A stretch of 64,000 nt of DNA from assembly GCF_011682065.1 (NCBI RefSeq), contig NZ_VUYU01000002.1, positions 473,553 through 537,552 of the forward strand, in the 5' to 3' direction. This DNA is from Massilia rubra. GTDB lineage: Bacteria > Pseudomonadota > Gammaproteobacteria > Burkholderiales > Burkholderiaceae_D. Positions 40,092-49,570 of this stretch are shown in pieces. The notes below the pieces were generated by a model. The model had not been told where the DNA came from. It saw only the letters and a list, made by a program, of their open reading frames with translations, and made no database searches. Both the position numbers and the translations under genes were made by a program. Numbering within the stretch: position 1 is the stretch's first letter; each line of letters begins with the position of its first letter.

Positions 40092-42860
40092 ATGATTATC
40101 AGAAATGGAAGCAGGTTCAGCCGCACGCTCATGGTTGTGGCAATCGAACTGGCGCTGTATGGCAGCGCCAGCGCGCAGGAAGCGCCCCCGCCGGTGGCTG
40201 CGCCAGCGGCCGATCCGGGCGTGCCGGCCGCGGCCACGGTGACCGTGAGCGGCACCCGCGCCAGCCTGGCCAAGTCGCGCGAACGCAAGCGCGACGCCGC
40301 CATCGTCATGGACACCATCACCGCCGAAGACCTGGGCCGCTTCCCGGACGATAATGTGGCCGATTCGCTCTCGCATATCAGCGGCATCACCGTCTCGCGC
40401 ACGCACGGCGGCGAAGGCCAGTACGTCAATGTGCGCGGCCTGGGGCCGGCCTACAGCATCGTCACCCTGAACAACCGCACCCTGGCCACCGATGGCGACG
40501 GGCGCGAATTCGCTTTCGACGTGCTGCCGTCGGAGACCATCTCCGGCGCGGACGTGATGAAGTCGGCCGACGCCACCCAGATCGAGGGCAGCATCGGCGG
40601 CGCGATCAACCTGCGCTCGGCGCGCCCGCTCGATACGCCAGGTTTCCGTTCCAACTGGCGCGTGGAGAGCGACTACAACGACCTGTCGCGCAAGCATGGC
40701 GGCAAAATTTCGGGCGTGGTGAAGAACACCTACGACGACAACCGCATCGGCGTGCAGCTCGGCCTCGTGCTGGGCAAGAGCAAAACGCGCTCGGACACGC
40801 TCAACGAATTCGCCTACACCACGTTGCACGGCAGCCTGGATAAAGATGGCAACCAGGTCGATTCGCCCGATGGCCGCGACCTGCTGGCGCCCTGCTGCTT
40901 TTCGGTCGGCACCCTGGACCAGGAGAAGAAGCGCGGCGCGCTGTCGGGCGCCATCGAATGGAAGCCGAACAAGGATATCCGCATGGCCGTCGACGTGCTG
41001 GCCACCAGGCTCGATGCGCCGTCCACCGGCTACAACCAGTCGTATTTCGTGGACCATGCGCAGGGCCGCTACAGCGATGTGGTCATCAAGGACAATCTGG
41101 TCACCGGCATGACGGTCAGGCATCTGACGCCCGAAATCATCAACCGCACCGACAACCGTGTCGTCAACAGCGGCCAGATCGGCTGGAACGGCGAGTGGAA
41201 GGTGGGCGAGGCACTGAAACTGACGGGCGATGTGTACCGCTCGACCGCAAGGCGCGATTCGGGCGGCAAGAACAGCTGGGCGGTGGCCGGCATCCCGGGC
41301 GACCATACCGGTTACTACAGTATCAAGGATGGCTTGCCCGATATGCGCGTGACCCTGGCCGACGGGCGTGACCTCGCGGCCGCCGCGCCAACCCTGGGCG
41401 ACAAGGACTACGCGCTGCACTGGGCCCAGCTGGACGGCACCAACATCAAGGACACGGTCGATGGCGCTGCGCTGGCCGGCAAGCTGCAACTCGACAAAGG
41501 TTTCCTGAACAGCCTGCGCTTCGGCGCCAGCACCACCAGGCGCGCCAAGACGCGCAGCACCTTCGACAATCTCGATTACGCCTGCCAGTACTGCAATTAC
41601 CAGCACACTTTTGCGTCGCTGGGCGCGAATGTCATCGGCTCGGTCACGCCGCGCGACTTCATGCGCCATGGGGGCGGCAGTTTTCCTGGCGCCCTGGGCA
41701 CCTTCGACCTGCCGGCATACTTCAATGCGATGAAGGCGCTCGATGGCAAGGAGATCATCGATGCGCTGGGCCAGCCGACCGGCACCTTCTACAACGCGGC
41801 GCTGATGACGCCCGCCTTCAATCCGACGTCGTCGTACGACGTGACCGAGAAGACGCTCGCTTCCTACGTGTCGGCGGAACTGGCCGGCGACGACTTGTTC
41901 GGCAGCGTGGGCCTGCGCTGGGTGCGCACCAACACCACGTCGGAAAGCGCAGTGCGGCGCGTGCTCACGATTACCGACCTGACGCCGAACGACCCGACTT
42001 CCAGCCCGACCATCGGCTACAGCCTGCCGACGCAGGAGATCGTCGACGGCAAATACAGCAAGCTGCTGCCATCGCTGAACCTGGGCTACTGGGCGCAGAA
42101 AAACCTGCTGGCGCGCTTTGCGCTGGCCAGGACCATGGCGCGCCCGTCCCTCGACCAGCTTGCGCCATTGACCACCGACGGCTCGGTCAACCGCATCTGG
42201 GAAATCAGCGTGCAGGGCGACGCCCACCTGAAACCGGTCGAAGCGCGCCAGGGCGACCTGTCGCTGGAGTGGTACTACAACCCCAAGTCGATGCTGACCG
42301 GCGCGCTCTATTGGAAGAACATCAAGAACTTCGTTACCTATGCGCGCGACGAGAACGTCGACATCGGCGTGCCGGGCCAGCTGTACACCGTGATCCATCC
42401 GATCAACGGCGACGGCGCCAAAGTGCGCGGGCTGGAACTGGGCGTGCAGCACCTGTTTTCGAACGGTTTTGGCGTGAACTATAAATACAGCTACACCAGG
42501 ACCAAGTCGCAAGTGGGCGGCGTCGAGGTGGGTCCGCTGGAAGGCGTGGCGCGCACCTCGTCGGCGGCGGCGCTGCTGTACGAGGACGACAAGATCAATG
42601 CGCAGATCGCGCTCGACTACACCGGCCGCACGGTCGAAGTGCGCGAGTCGTACGGCGGCATGGCCAAGATCGCCGACCCGATCACCTGGATTTCGGCGTC
42701 GCTCTCGTACAGCATCAACAAGAGCGTCAATGTGTTCATCGAGGGTAAAAACCTGGGCGACGCCGTCTACAAGGCGAACCTGAACCGCCGCGGCGATGCG
42801 CTGGCCGGATTCGAAACCTGGGGCCGTACGGTCACCATCGGCGCCACCGCCAAATTCTGA
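40092..42860 (+). CDS. TonB-dependent outer-membrane receptor
   Basis: 922 residues. A signal peptide (about residues 1-28, ending ALYGSASAQ) is followed by the plug domain (about 45-180: IVMDTITAEDLGRFPDDNVADSL, GQYVNVRGLGPAYSIVTLNN, GSIGGAINL). The beta-barrel extends to the terminal aromatic TVTIGATAKF. It imports a substrate across the outer membrane using TonB energy. Gene context points to GalNAc-containing oligosaccharides. It is the first gene of an eight-gene operon. Confidence 0.92.
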   Translation: MIIRNGSRFSRTLMVVAIELALYGSASAQEAPPPVAAPAADPGVPAAATVTVSGTRASLAKSRERKRDAAIVMDTITAEDLGRFPDDNVADSLSHISGITVSRTHGGEGQYVNVRGLGPAYSIVTLNNRTLATDGDGREFAFDVLPSETISGADVMKSADATQIEGSIGGAINLRSARPLDTPGFRSNWRVESDYNDLSRKHGGKISGVVKNTYDDNRIGVQLGLVLGKSKTRSDTLNEFAYTTLHGSLDKDGNQVDSPDGRDLLAPCCFSVGTLDQEKKRGALSGAIEWKPNKDIRMAVDVLATRLDAPSTGYNQSYFVDHAQGRYSDVVIKDNLVTGMTVRHLTPEIINRTDNRVVNSGQIGWNGEWKVGEALKLTGDVYRSTARRDSGGKNSWAVAGIPGDHTGYYSIKDGLPDMRVTLADGRDLAAAAPTLGDKDYALHWAQLDGTNIKDTVDGAALAGKLQLDKGFLNSLRFGASTTRRAKTRSTFDNLDYACQYCNYQHTFASLGANVIGSVTPRDFMRHGGGSFPGALGTFDLPAYFNAMKALDGKEIIDALGQPTGTFYNAALMTPAFNPTSSYDVTEKTLASYVSAELAGDDLFGSVGLRWVRTNTTSESAVRRVLTITDLTPNDPTSSPTIGYSLPTQEIVDGKYSKLLPSLNLGYWAQKNLLARFALARTMARPSLDQLAPLTTDGSVNRIWEISVQGDAHLKPVEARQGDLSLEWYYNPKSMLTGALYWKNIKNFVTYARDENVDIGVPGQLYTVIHPINGDGAKVRGLELGVQHLFSNGFGVNYKYSYTRTKSQVGGVEVGPLEGVARTSSAAALLYEDDKINAQIALDYTGRTVEVRESYGGMAKIADPITWISASLSYSINKSVNVFIEGKNLGDAVYKANLNRRGDALAGFETWGRTVTIGATAKF

Positions 42861-42871
42861 GGGCGACCACC

Positions 42872-44119
42872 ATGTTAACGCATGTCTTGACACGCTTGCC
42901 GGCGCTGGTGCTCGGTTGCGCGGCCGGGCTGGCGGGTGCCGCGCCGCTGGCGCAGACGCCGCCCATGGGCTGGGTGAGCTGGTTGCAGTTCGCCGATAAC
43001 ATCAACGAGCGCTTGATCATCGAGACGATCGACGCCATGGCCTCGAACGGCATGCGCGAGGCCGGCTACCAGTATGTGAACCTGGACGATGGCTGGCAGC
43101 GCTACAAGGGCGACCGGCGCGACCATCCGCTGGAAGCCGATCCGGCCAAGTTCCCGCGCGGGATCAAGTACCTGGCCGACTATGCGCATGCGAGGGGGCT
43201 CAAGTTCGGCATCTATTCCGGCCCCGGCCAGGCTACCTGCGCCGGCTACACCGGCAGCGAGGGGCACGAGGCGCAGGATGCGGCGCTGTTCGCAGCGTGG
43301 GGAGTGGACCACCTCAAGTACGACAGCTGCTGTTCGCACAAGGATGCGCCGGTACGGGTACTGAAGACCATCTTCGGCGCGATGTCGAGCGCGCTGGTGG
43401 CGCAACAGCGCGACATTGTGCTGAACGCCTGCCACTGCGGCTGGGGCAAGCCGTGGGAGTGGGCGGGCGAACTGGGAGCGCACCACTGGCGCATCGGGCA
43501 GGACATCTCTGACGATTTCGATTATCCGGCCAACCGCGAAAAGTACTTTTTCGATGTGCTGGACCTGATCGACCATGGCGTCGGACTTGAAAAGTACTCC
43601 GGACCGGGGCACTGGAACGATTACGACATGCTGATCGTGGGCCTGAACGGCAAGAGCATGCAGTTGCCGGGAGCGGGCGCTTCGAACGTCGAATACCGTA
43701 CCCACTTCAGCATGTGGGCGATGGTGGCCTCGCCGCTGCTGGCTGGCGCGGACCTGCGCAAGCTCGATGCCACCACGCTGGAGACGCTGACCAACAAGGA
43801 AATCACGGCGATCAACCAGGACAGCCTGGGCAAGCCGGCGCGCAAGGTGCGCGACGATGGCGCGCTGCAGGTTTATGCGAAGGAGCTGGCCGACGGCGGC
43901 TGGGCCGTCGCCCTGCTCAATCGCGGCAGCGCCACTGCGGACATGAGCTTCAGCCCACGGCGCGACCTGGCCTTGCCGTGGGACGCCTACAGCGTGCGCG
44001 ACCTGTGGAAGCACCAGGACCTGGGCAGCTTCACGATCCCGTTCACCACCGAAGTGACCAGCCACGAGGCACGCATCCTGCGTATTCATCGAGTCGCCAG
44101 AGAAGGAAAAACACCATGA
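42872..44119 (+). CDS. GH27 glycosidase, probable alpha-N-acetylgalactosaminidase (copy 1)
   Basis: 415 residues, with a signal peptide ending near residue 23. The TIM barrel opens at TPPMGWVSW, and YVNLDDGWQ follows. The nucleophile is the Asp of LKYDSCC (residue 151) and the acid/base the Asp of RIGQDIS (residue 211). In alpha-galactosidases of this family CEWG supplies a Glu that contacts the sugar 2-hydroxyl; here it is CGWG (Gly190), opening room for an acetamido group. Together with AgaS and GatZ downstream this suggests release of GalNAc in the periplasm. Overlaps the next gene by ATGA. Confidence 0.85.
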   Translation: MLTHVLTRLPALVLGCAAGLAGAAPLAQTPPMGWVSWLQFADNINERLIIETIDAMASNGMREAGYQYVNLDDGWQRYKGDRRDHPLEADPAKFPRGIKYLADYAHARGLKFGIYSGPGQATCAGYTGSEGHEAQDAALFAAWGVDHLKYDSCCSHKDAPVRVLKTIFGAMSSALVAQQRDIVLNACHCGWGKPWEWAGELGAHHWRIGQDISDDFDYPANREKYFFDVLDLIDHGVGLEKYSGPGHWNDYDMLIVGLNGKSMQLPGAGASNVEYRTHFSMWAMVASPLLAGADLRKLDATTLETLTNKEITAINQDSLGKPARKVRDDGALQVYAKELADGGWAVALLNRGSATADMSFSPRRDLALPWDAYSVRDLWKHQDLGSFTIPFTTEVTSHEARILRIHRVAREGKTP

Positions 44120-45018
44120 AATCAAGTAATTGGATGATCTACGCCGGCATCACCACGCTGCTGTGGGGCGTGTGGGGCGCGTTTGCGGGAGCGCCGAGCG
44201 GCAATGGCTTTCCCGAGACCTTGAATTATGTGGTGTGGGCGCTGACCATGATCGTGCCGGCCTGGGTGGTGATGCGGCGTGCCGGCTGGCGCCTGAAGCG
44301 CGACGGCCGCTCGGTGTGGCTCGGGATGGTGATCGGCATCCTTGGTGCGGGCGGCCAGATGATCCTGTTCCATGCCGTGAAAATCGGGCCGACATATTTG
44401 ATCTTCCCCATCATTTCGCTCTCGCCGATGGTGACCATCGCCCTTTCCTTCTTCTTGCTCAAGGAGCGGGTCGGCAAGCTCGGAATGGCCGGCATCGTGC
44501 TGGCGGCGTGCGCGCTGCCGCTGTTCGACTATGCGCCCGGCCAACCGGCAAACATGGGTTTGTGGTTCGCGCTGTCGCTGGTGGTGTTGCTGGCGTGGGG
44601 CTTGCAGTCGTATTTCATCCGCCTGGCCAACGCCACCATGGATGCCGAGAGCATCTTCTTCTACATGACAGTCAGCGGCCTGGCCTTTATCCCGGTGGCG
44701 CTGCTGCTGACGGACTTCAGCCAAGCGATTCACTACGGCTGGAGCGGGCCGGCACTGGCGGCCGTGATCCAGGTTCTCAACGCCATCGGCGCGCTGACAC
44801 TGGTGTACGCCTTCCGCTTCGGCAAAGCGATCGTGGTCGCGCCGATGGTCAACGCCGGCGCACCCTTGCTCACGGCGATCATCGCGATGGCGCTCGCCAG
44901 CGTGATGCCGGGACAGTTCAAGCTGGCCGGCATCGTGCTCGCGCTGCTGGCCGCGCTGCTGCTCGCCCTGCCCGACGGCGAACCCGAAACCGATTTTTCA
45001 AACAGGACGCAACCATGA
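44116..45018 (+). CDS. EamA/DMT-type sugar transporter candidate
   Basis: 300 residues, ten membrane helices in two EamA repeats, typical of drug/metabolite transporters. Example segments: GPTYLIFPIISLSPMVTIAL and LVYAFRFGKAIVVAPMVNAG. The start overlaps the stop of the GH27 gene (ATGA) and its stop overlaps the next start the same way. By position it should carry GalNAc or a small sugar into the cytoplasm, replacing the PTS or AgaP permease of other Aga loci. Transport specificity is inferred. Confidence 0.85.
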   Translation: MKSSNWMIYAGITTLLWGVWGAFAGAPSGNGFPETLNYVVWALTMIVPAWVVMRRAGWRLKRDGRSVWLGMVIGILGAGGQMILFHAVKIGPTYLIFPIISLSPMVTIALSFFLLKERVGKLGMAGIVLAACALPLFDYAPGQPANMGLWFALSLVVLLAWGLQSYFIRLANATMDAESIFFYMTVSGLAFIPVALLLTDFSQAIHYGWSGPALAAVIQVLNAIGALTLVYAFRFGKAIVVAPMVNAGAPLLTAIIAMALASVMPGQFKLAGIVLALLAALLLALPDGEPETDFSNRTQP

Positions 45019-46313
45019 AGGCTTTACTCAATATCATCCGCCAACACAAGGCCGGCGCCCCGGTCGGCATTTACTCGGTCTGCTCGGCCCACCCGGTGGT
45101 GCTGGAAGCGGCGCTGCGCGAAGGCCTGGCGCACGGCGCGCCGGTCCTGATCGAGGCGACCTCGAACCAGGTCAACCAGTTCGGCGGCTACACCGGCATG
45201 AAGCCGGCCGGGTTTCACCGCTTCGTGATCGATATCGCCGACCGCGTCGGCTTCCCGCGCGAGTTGGTGCTGCTCGGGGGCGACCATCTGGGGCCGAACT
45301 GCTGGCAGAGCGACCCATCCGAGGAAGCGATGAACAAGTCCGACGTGCTGATCGAGCAGTACGTGGCGGCCGGTTTTCGCAAAATCCACCTCGATTGCTC
45401 AATGTCGTGCAAGGACGATCCGGCGCCGCTGCCGGAGCATGTGGTGGCGGCGCGGGCGGCGCGCCTGTGCGCCGTGGCCGAGCGCACCTGGCGCCGTTGC
45501 GGCGGCGAGGCGCCGGTGTATGTGATCGGCACCGAAGTGCCGGTGCCCGGCGGGGCGCAGGAAGACTTGCACGACTTGCAGGCGACCAGCCCGGAGGCGG
45601 CGGCGGGCACCATCGCCGCGCACCGCATCGCGTTCGCGGCGGCCGGGCTGGATGCGGCGTGGGAGCGCATCGTCGGCCTGGTGGTGCAGCCGGGCGTGGA
45701 ATTCGACCATCACAAGGTGATCGACTACCGCCCGCCGCTGGCGCAAGCGCTCAGCGCCTGGATTGAAAGCGACGCGCTCATGGTGTACGAAGCCCATTCG
45801 ACCGATTACCAGACCCCGGCCAACCTGAAATCGCTGGTGCGCGACCATTTTGCGATCCTGAAGGTGGGGCCGGCAGCCACGTTCGCGCTACGCGAAACGC
45901 TGTGGGCGCTGGCCGACATCGAGCATGAGTGGCTGGGCGCGCGCCGCAGCGCGGGCCTGAAGGCCGTGGTGCTCGAGACCATGCGTGCGCGGCCCGATTA
46001 CTGGCGCGGCTATTACGCCGACCCGGCGCGCGAACAGGTGGACTTGCAGTTTTCGCTGAGCGACCGGATGCGCTACTACTGGCCGGCGCCGGAAGTGCGC
46101 CACGCGTGCGCGGCGATGCTGGCCAACCTGGACCGCGATCCGCCGCCGCTGACACTATTGAGTCAATATCTGCCCGATCACTATGCGGCGATCCGCGCAG
46201 GACGGATGGGGGCGAACACCGGCAATCTGCTGCAGGCGGGCGTTGCGGCCCTGCTGCGACAATATCAATATGCATGCGCGCCGACGGCGGGCGAAATGGA
46301 GCTGGCACAATGA
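45015..46313 (+). CDS. gatZ: GatZ/KbaZ/AgaZ family protein
   Basis: 432 residues, family signature GIYSVCSAHPVVLEAAL, LLGGDHLGPNCWQ, KIHLDCSMSC and GTEVPVPGG. It was first annotated as the non-catalytic subunit of tagatose-1,6-bisphosphate aldolase. In Shewanella-type GalNAc pathways the AgaZ member was proposed to be tagatose-6-phosphate kinase. No aldolase subunit (KbaY/GatY/AgaY) is seen in the window, so that step lies elsewhere or is replaced. Start and stop both overlap neighbouring genes by ATGA. Confidence 0.9.
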   Translation: MKALLNIIRQHKAGAPVGIYSVCSAHPVVLEAALREGLAHGAPVLIEATSNQVNQFGGYTGMKPAGFHRFVIDIADRVGFPRELVLLGGDHLGPNCWQSDPSEEAMNKSDVLIEQYVAAGFRKIHLDCSMSCKDDPAPLPEHVVAARAARLCAVAERTWRRCGGEAPVYVIGTEVPVPGGAQEDLHDLQATSPEAAAGTIAAHRIAFAAAGLDAAWERIVGLVVQPGVEFDHHKVIDYRPPLAQALSAWIESDALMVYEAHSTDYQTPANLKSLVRDHFAILKVGPAATFALRETLWALADIEHEWLGARRSAGLKAVVLETMRARPDYWRGYYADPAREQVDLQFSLSDRMRYYWPAPEVRHACAAMLANLDRDPPPLTLLSQYLPDHYAAIRAGRMGANTGNLLQAGVAALLRQYQYACAPTAGEMELAQ

Positions 46314-47494
46314 ACAACGACCGATTCGGATACGCCCTGACGGAGCTGGAAGCACGCGGCGCCGGCTGGACCGCCCGCGAAATCGCCCAGCAACCGCAGG
46401 TCTGGGCCAAAGTGATCGAGCAACTGCGCCAGCGACGAGGCGTCATCGACGACTTCCTGGCGCCGCTGCTGGCCAACCGGCGGCTGCGCATCGTACTGAC
46501 CGGGGCCGGCACCTCGGCCTTCATCGGCGAGTGTCTCGCGCCGGCGATGTTGCGCGACCCGGCGCGCACGGTGCAAGCCGTGCCGACCACCGACCTGGTG
46601 GCGGGACCGGACCGGTACTTGCGCAGCGACGTGCCGACCTTGCTGGTGTCGTTCGCCCGCTCCGGCAATAGTCCGGAAAGCGTGGCCGCGTTCGACCTGG
46701 CCGAGCAGATGGTGGAGAACTGCTATCACCTGGTCGTGACGTGCAACGTGGCCGGCGCGCTGTACGGCCGCTGCCAGTCGCGCCCCAACGCGCTGGCGCT
46801 GCTGCTGCCGGACGAAACGCACGACCGCGCGTTTGCGATGACGTCGAGTTTTACGTCCATGCTGCTGGCGGCGGCGGCGATTTTTGGCGTGATCGATGCG
46901 CCGCCGCAGGGCGAAGCGCGTTTTGCGGGCGCCGCCCAGGCGCTGCTGCGCGACGCGCTGCCGCTGGTGCAGGAGCTGGCCGCCGGCGGTTTCGAACGCG
47001 TGGTGTACCTGGGCAGCAATGAGCTGGGCGGCCTGGCGCGCGAAGCGGCGCTGAAACTGCTGGAACTGACCGACGGCCAGGTGGTGGCCAGCTTCGATTC
47101 GCCGCTGGGCTTCCGGCACGGCCCCAAAAGCGTGGTCAACGACAGCACGCTGGTGGTACTGTTCTTGTCGAACGATGCGTACACGCGCCGCTACGACCTG
47201 GACCTGCTGCGCGAACTGCGCAGGGATGGCCGCGCCGGCCGCGTGCTGGCACTGAGCGGCCAGGCGGACGGCATCGAGCCCGGCGACATGCTGCTCGATG
47301 GCGCGGCCGATGCGCCCGATATTGAACTGGCGCTTCCCTTCGTGGTGTTTGCCCAGTTGTTCGCTCTGCTGCAATCGCTGCAGCTGGGGATTGGCTCCGA
47401 TACGCCGAGCGTGTCGGGCACGGTCAACCGGGTGGTGGCGGGCGTGACAATCTATGCGTGGGAAGGAAAGGACGATCATGTACCTGGGCGTTGA
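46310..47494 (+). CDS. agaS: AgaS, galactosamine-6-phosphate deaminase/isomerase
   Basis: 394 residues with two SIS domains. The first (about 45-190) has VLTGAGTSAFIGECLAPAM and SFARSGNSPES; the second has VVYLGSNELGGLAREAALKLLELTDG and GFRHGPKSVVN. This order is typical of AgaS, which converts galactosamine-6-phosphate to tagatose-6-phosphate and ammonia. Operon position fits that role. Its end overlaps the kinase gene by 17 bases. Confidence 0.9.
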   Translation: MNNDRFGYALTELEARGAGWTAREIAQQPQVWAKVIEQLRQRRGVIDDFLAPLLANRRLRIVLTGAGTSAFIGECLAPAMLRDPARTVQAVPTTDLVAGPDRYLRSDVPTLLVSFARSGNSPESVAAFDLAEQMVENCYHLVVTCNVAGALYGRCQSRPNALALLLPDETHDRAFAMTSSFTSMLLAAAAIFGVIDAPPQGEARFAGAAQALLRDALPLVQELAAGGFERVVYLGSNELGGLAREAALKLLELTDGQVVASFDSPLGFRHGPKSVVNDSTLVVLFLSNDAYTRRYDLDLLRELRRDGRAGRVLALSGQADGIEPGDMLLDGAADAPDIELALPFVVFAQLFALLQSLQLGIGSDTPSVSGTVNRVVAGVTIYAWEGKDDHVPGR

Positions 47495-48446
47495 CGGCGG
47501 CGGGACCAAGACAGCGTTTGCCCTGATGGGCGCGGATGGGCGCCTGCTGGCGCGGCACGAGAGCGGCAGCGCCTATTATCTTGAAACAGGGCTGGAGCAG
47601 GCCGCCGCCATGCTCAATGCCGGCGTGAGCGAGACGCTGGCCCTGGCCGGGGTGGCGCCGGAGGCGGTATCGTTCGCGTTTTTCGGCCTGCCCGCCTACG
47701 GCGAAGACAGCCTGCTGCACGCGGCGCTCGATGCGCTGCCGGGCGAGGTGTTTGCGCCGCAGCGCTACCGCTGCGGGAATGACATGGTGTGCAGCTGGGC
47801 GGGCTCGCTGGCATGCGCGGACGGCATCAGCGTGGTGGCGGGCACGGGGTCGATCGCGTATGGCCGTTACCAGGGCCGCGAAGCGCGCGCCGGCGGCTGG
47901 GGTGAGCTGTTCAGCGATGAAGGCTCGGCCTACTGGATCGCGCGCGAAGGATTGAAGCTGTTTTCGCGCATGAGCGACGGCCGGACCGAGCGCGGAGCGC
48001 TGCACGAACTTTTCAGGCGCAGCCTGGAACTCGGTGCGGACCTGGACCTGTGCGCGGAAGTGTACAGCCGGCGCAAGGCTGAACGCAGCCAGGTCGCGCA
48101 ACTGGCGCGACTGGTGCAGCAGGCCGCGCTGGAGGGCGACGCCCAGGCGCTGGCCATTTTCGGGCGGGCGGCGCAGGAACTGGCCGATATTGTGGGCGCG
48201 GTGCGGCGCCAGTTGCAGGCGCCGGCCGATGGGGCGCTGCCGGTGTCTTACAGCGGCGGCGTTTTTAACGGCGAATCGCCGTTGCTGGCGCCGTTCGCGC
48301 AGGCGCTGGAGCGCCAGGGCCACTTTGCGCTGCGCACGCCGGTTTTTGCGCCGGTGATCGGCGCGGCTTTGTACGCGGCGCAGTGCGACGGCCGGCTTCC
48401 TGGCGCCGATGCGCTGGCGCGGCTGGCGGCGCAGGTGCGGGCATGA
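47478..48446 (+). CDS. BadF/BcrA-type amino-sugar kinase
   Basis: 322 residues of the ASKHA fold. The N-terminal phosphate-binding loop is LGVDGGGTKTAFAL, and the second ATP site contains SVVAGTGSIAYGR. It resembles mammalian NAGK-type kinases. In this operon it probably phosphorylates GalNAc after import by the non-PTS transporter (the AgaK function). The stop overlaps the amidohydrolase start (ATGA). Confidence 0.85.
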   Translation: MYLGVDGGGTKTAFALMGADGRLLARHESGSAYYLETGLEQAAAMLNAGVSETLALAGVAPEAVSFAFFGLPAYGEDSLLHAALDALPGEVFAPQRYRCGNDMVCSWAGSLACADGISVVAGTGSIAYGRYQGREARAGGWGELFSDEGSAYWIAREGLKLFSRMSDGRTERGALHELFRRSLELGADLDLCAEVYSRRKAERSQVAQLARLVQQAALEGDAQALAIFGRAAQELADIVGAVRRQLQAPADGALPVSYSGGVFNGESPLLAPFAQALERQGHFALRTPVFAPVIGAALYAAQCDGRLPGADALARLAAQVRA

Positions 48447-49570
48447 TGCCGCTCGCGCGCCGCGTTGGCGCGGCGGCGGCGCTGTTGGTGCTGGCCGGCG
48501 CGGCGGCGGCCGCGTCTTCCTACAGCGACGCCGATTTCTACAAGGTCGAGAAAATCGACGCGCACATGCACCTGCATGGCGACCTGCCGGCGTTTTTCGC
48601 GCGCGCGCAGGCGGACAAGGTGCGGGTGCTGACGATAAACGTCGATTATCCGGACTTTCCGCCGCTGGGTGTGCAGCAGGACACGGCCATCGCCCTGTTG
48701 CGCCGGCATCCGTCCGACGTGGCGTTTGCGGCCACCTTCCCGGTGGCGACGTTCGAGGAGCCGGCTTGGGCGGCCACCACCATGGCGAACCTGGACCGGG
48801 CCATCGCCAGCGGCGCGGTCGGGGTGAAGGTCTGGAAGAATATCGGCATGGACTTGCGCGACAAGGATGGCAAGCCGGTGATGGTGGACGACGCCCGCTT
48901 CACGCCGGTCTTTGCGCACCTGGCCGAGCGCGGCATTGTGGTGCTGGGCCATCAGGCGGAGCCGAAAAACTGCTGGCTGCCGCTCGATAAAATGACCGTC
49001 AACAGCGACCGCCAGTATTTTCGCGAGCATCCCCAGTACCATATGTACACGCAGAGCGCGTGGCCGGGCCACGCGCAGCAACTGGCGGCGCGCGACAATC
49101 TGCTCAAGCGGCATCCGACGATGCGCTTTTTGGCGGTGCACCTGGCGTCGCTGGAATGGGACGTGGATGCGCTGGCGCGCTTTCTGGACGCGCATCCCGA
49201 TGCGCGGGTCGACCTGGCGGCGCGCATGGCGCACTTCCAGCAGCAGGCCATCAAGCGGCGCGCGAAGGTGCGTGCTTTCCTGATCCGCTACCAGGACCGG
49301 GTGCTGTACGGGACCGACCTGGCCAGTTCCGCCGGCCAGGGCGACGCCGATTTTGCCATGGCGGCGCATGCGGCGTGGCTAGACGACTGGGCGTTCCTCA
49401 ATTCGGCGCGCGTCATGCGCTCGCCCGACCTCGACAAACTATTTCGCGGCCTGGCGCTGCCGAAACAGGTGGTCGACAAACTCTATTCGCGCAACGCGCG
49501 CAAGCTGTTCCCGCAAGCCTGGCCTTCACCAGGCGCTTCCCTTTCAACGCACGCATCGGACCGACCATGA
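48443..49570 (+). CDS. Secreted amidohydrolase-2 family protein
   Basis: 375 residues with a signal peptide (residues about 1-25, ending AAAAAS). The TIM-barrel metal site starts with IDAHMHLHG and continues with VLGHQAEP and LYGTDLASS. It belongs to the amidohydrolase-2 superfamily, not to the NagA/AgaA deacetylase family. The locus otherwise lacks a deacetylase, so this protein could take that role in the periplasm or act on another bond. Fully embedded between operon genes by ATGA overlaps. Confidence 0.8.
   Translation: MMPLARRVGAAAALLVLAGAAAAASSYSDADFYKVEKIDAHMHLHGDLPAFFARAQADKVRVLTINVDYPDFPPLGVQQDTAIALLRRHPSDVAFAATFPVATFEEPAWAATTMANLDRAIASGAVGVKVWKNIGMDLRDKDGKPVMVDDARFTPVFAHLAERGIVVLGHQAEPKNCWLPLDKMTVNSDRQYFREHPQYHMYTQSAWPGHAQQLAARDNLLKRHPTMRFLAVHLASLEWDVDALARFLDAHPDARVDLAARMAHFQQQAIKRRAKVRAFLIRYQDRVLYGTDLASSAGQGDADFAMAAHAAWLDDWAFLNSARVMRSPDLDKLFRGLALPKQVVDKLYSRNARKLFPQAWPSPGASLSTHASDRP

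Noticed and set aside
39954..42893. A 979-codon minus-strand frame opposite the TonB receptor
   Set aside because: It is antisense to a clear receptor gene with signal peptide, plug and barrel, and shows no family features.
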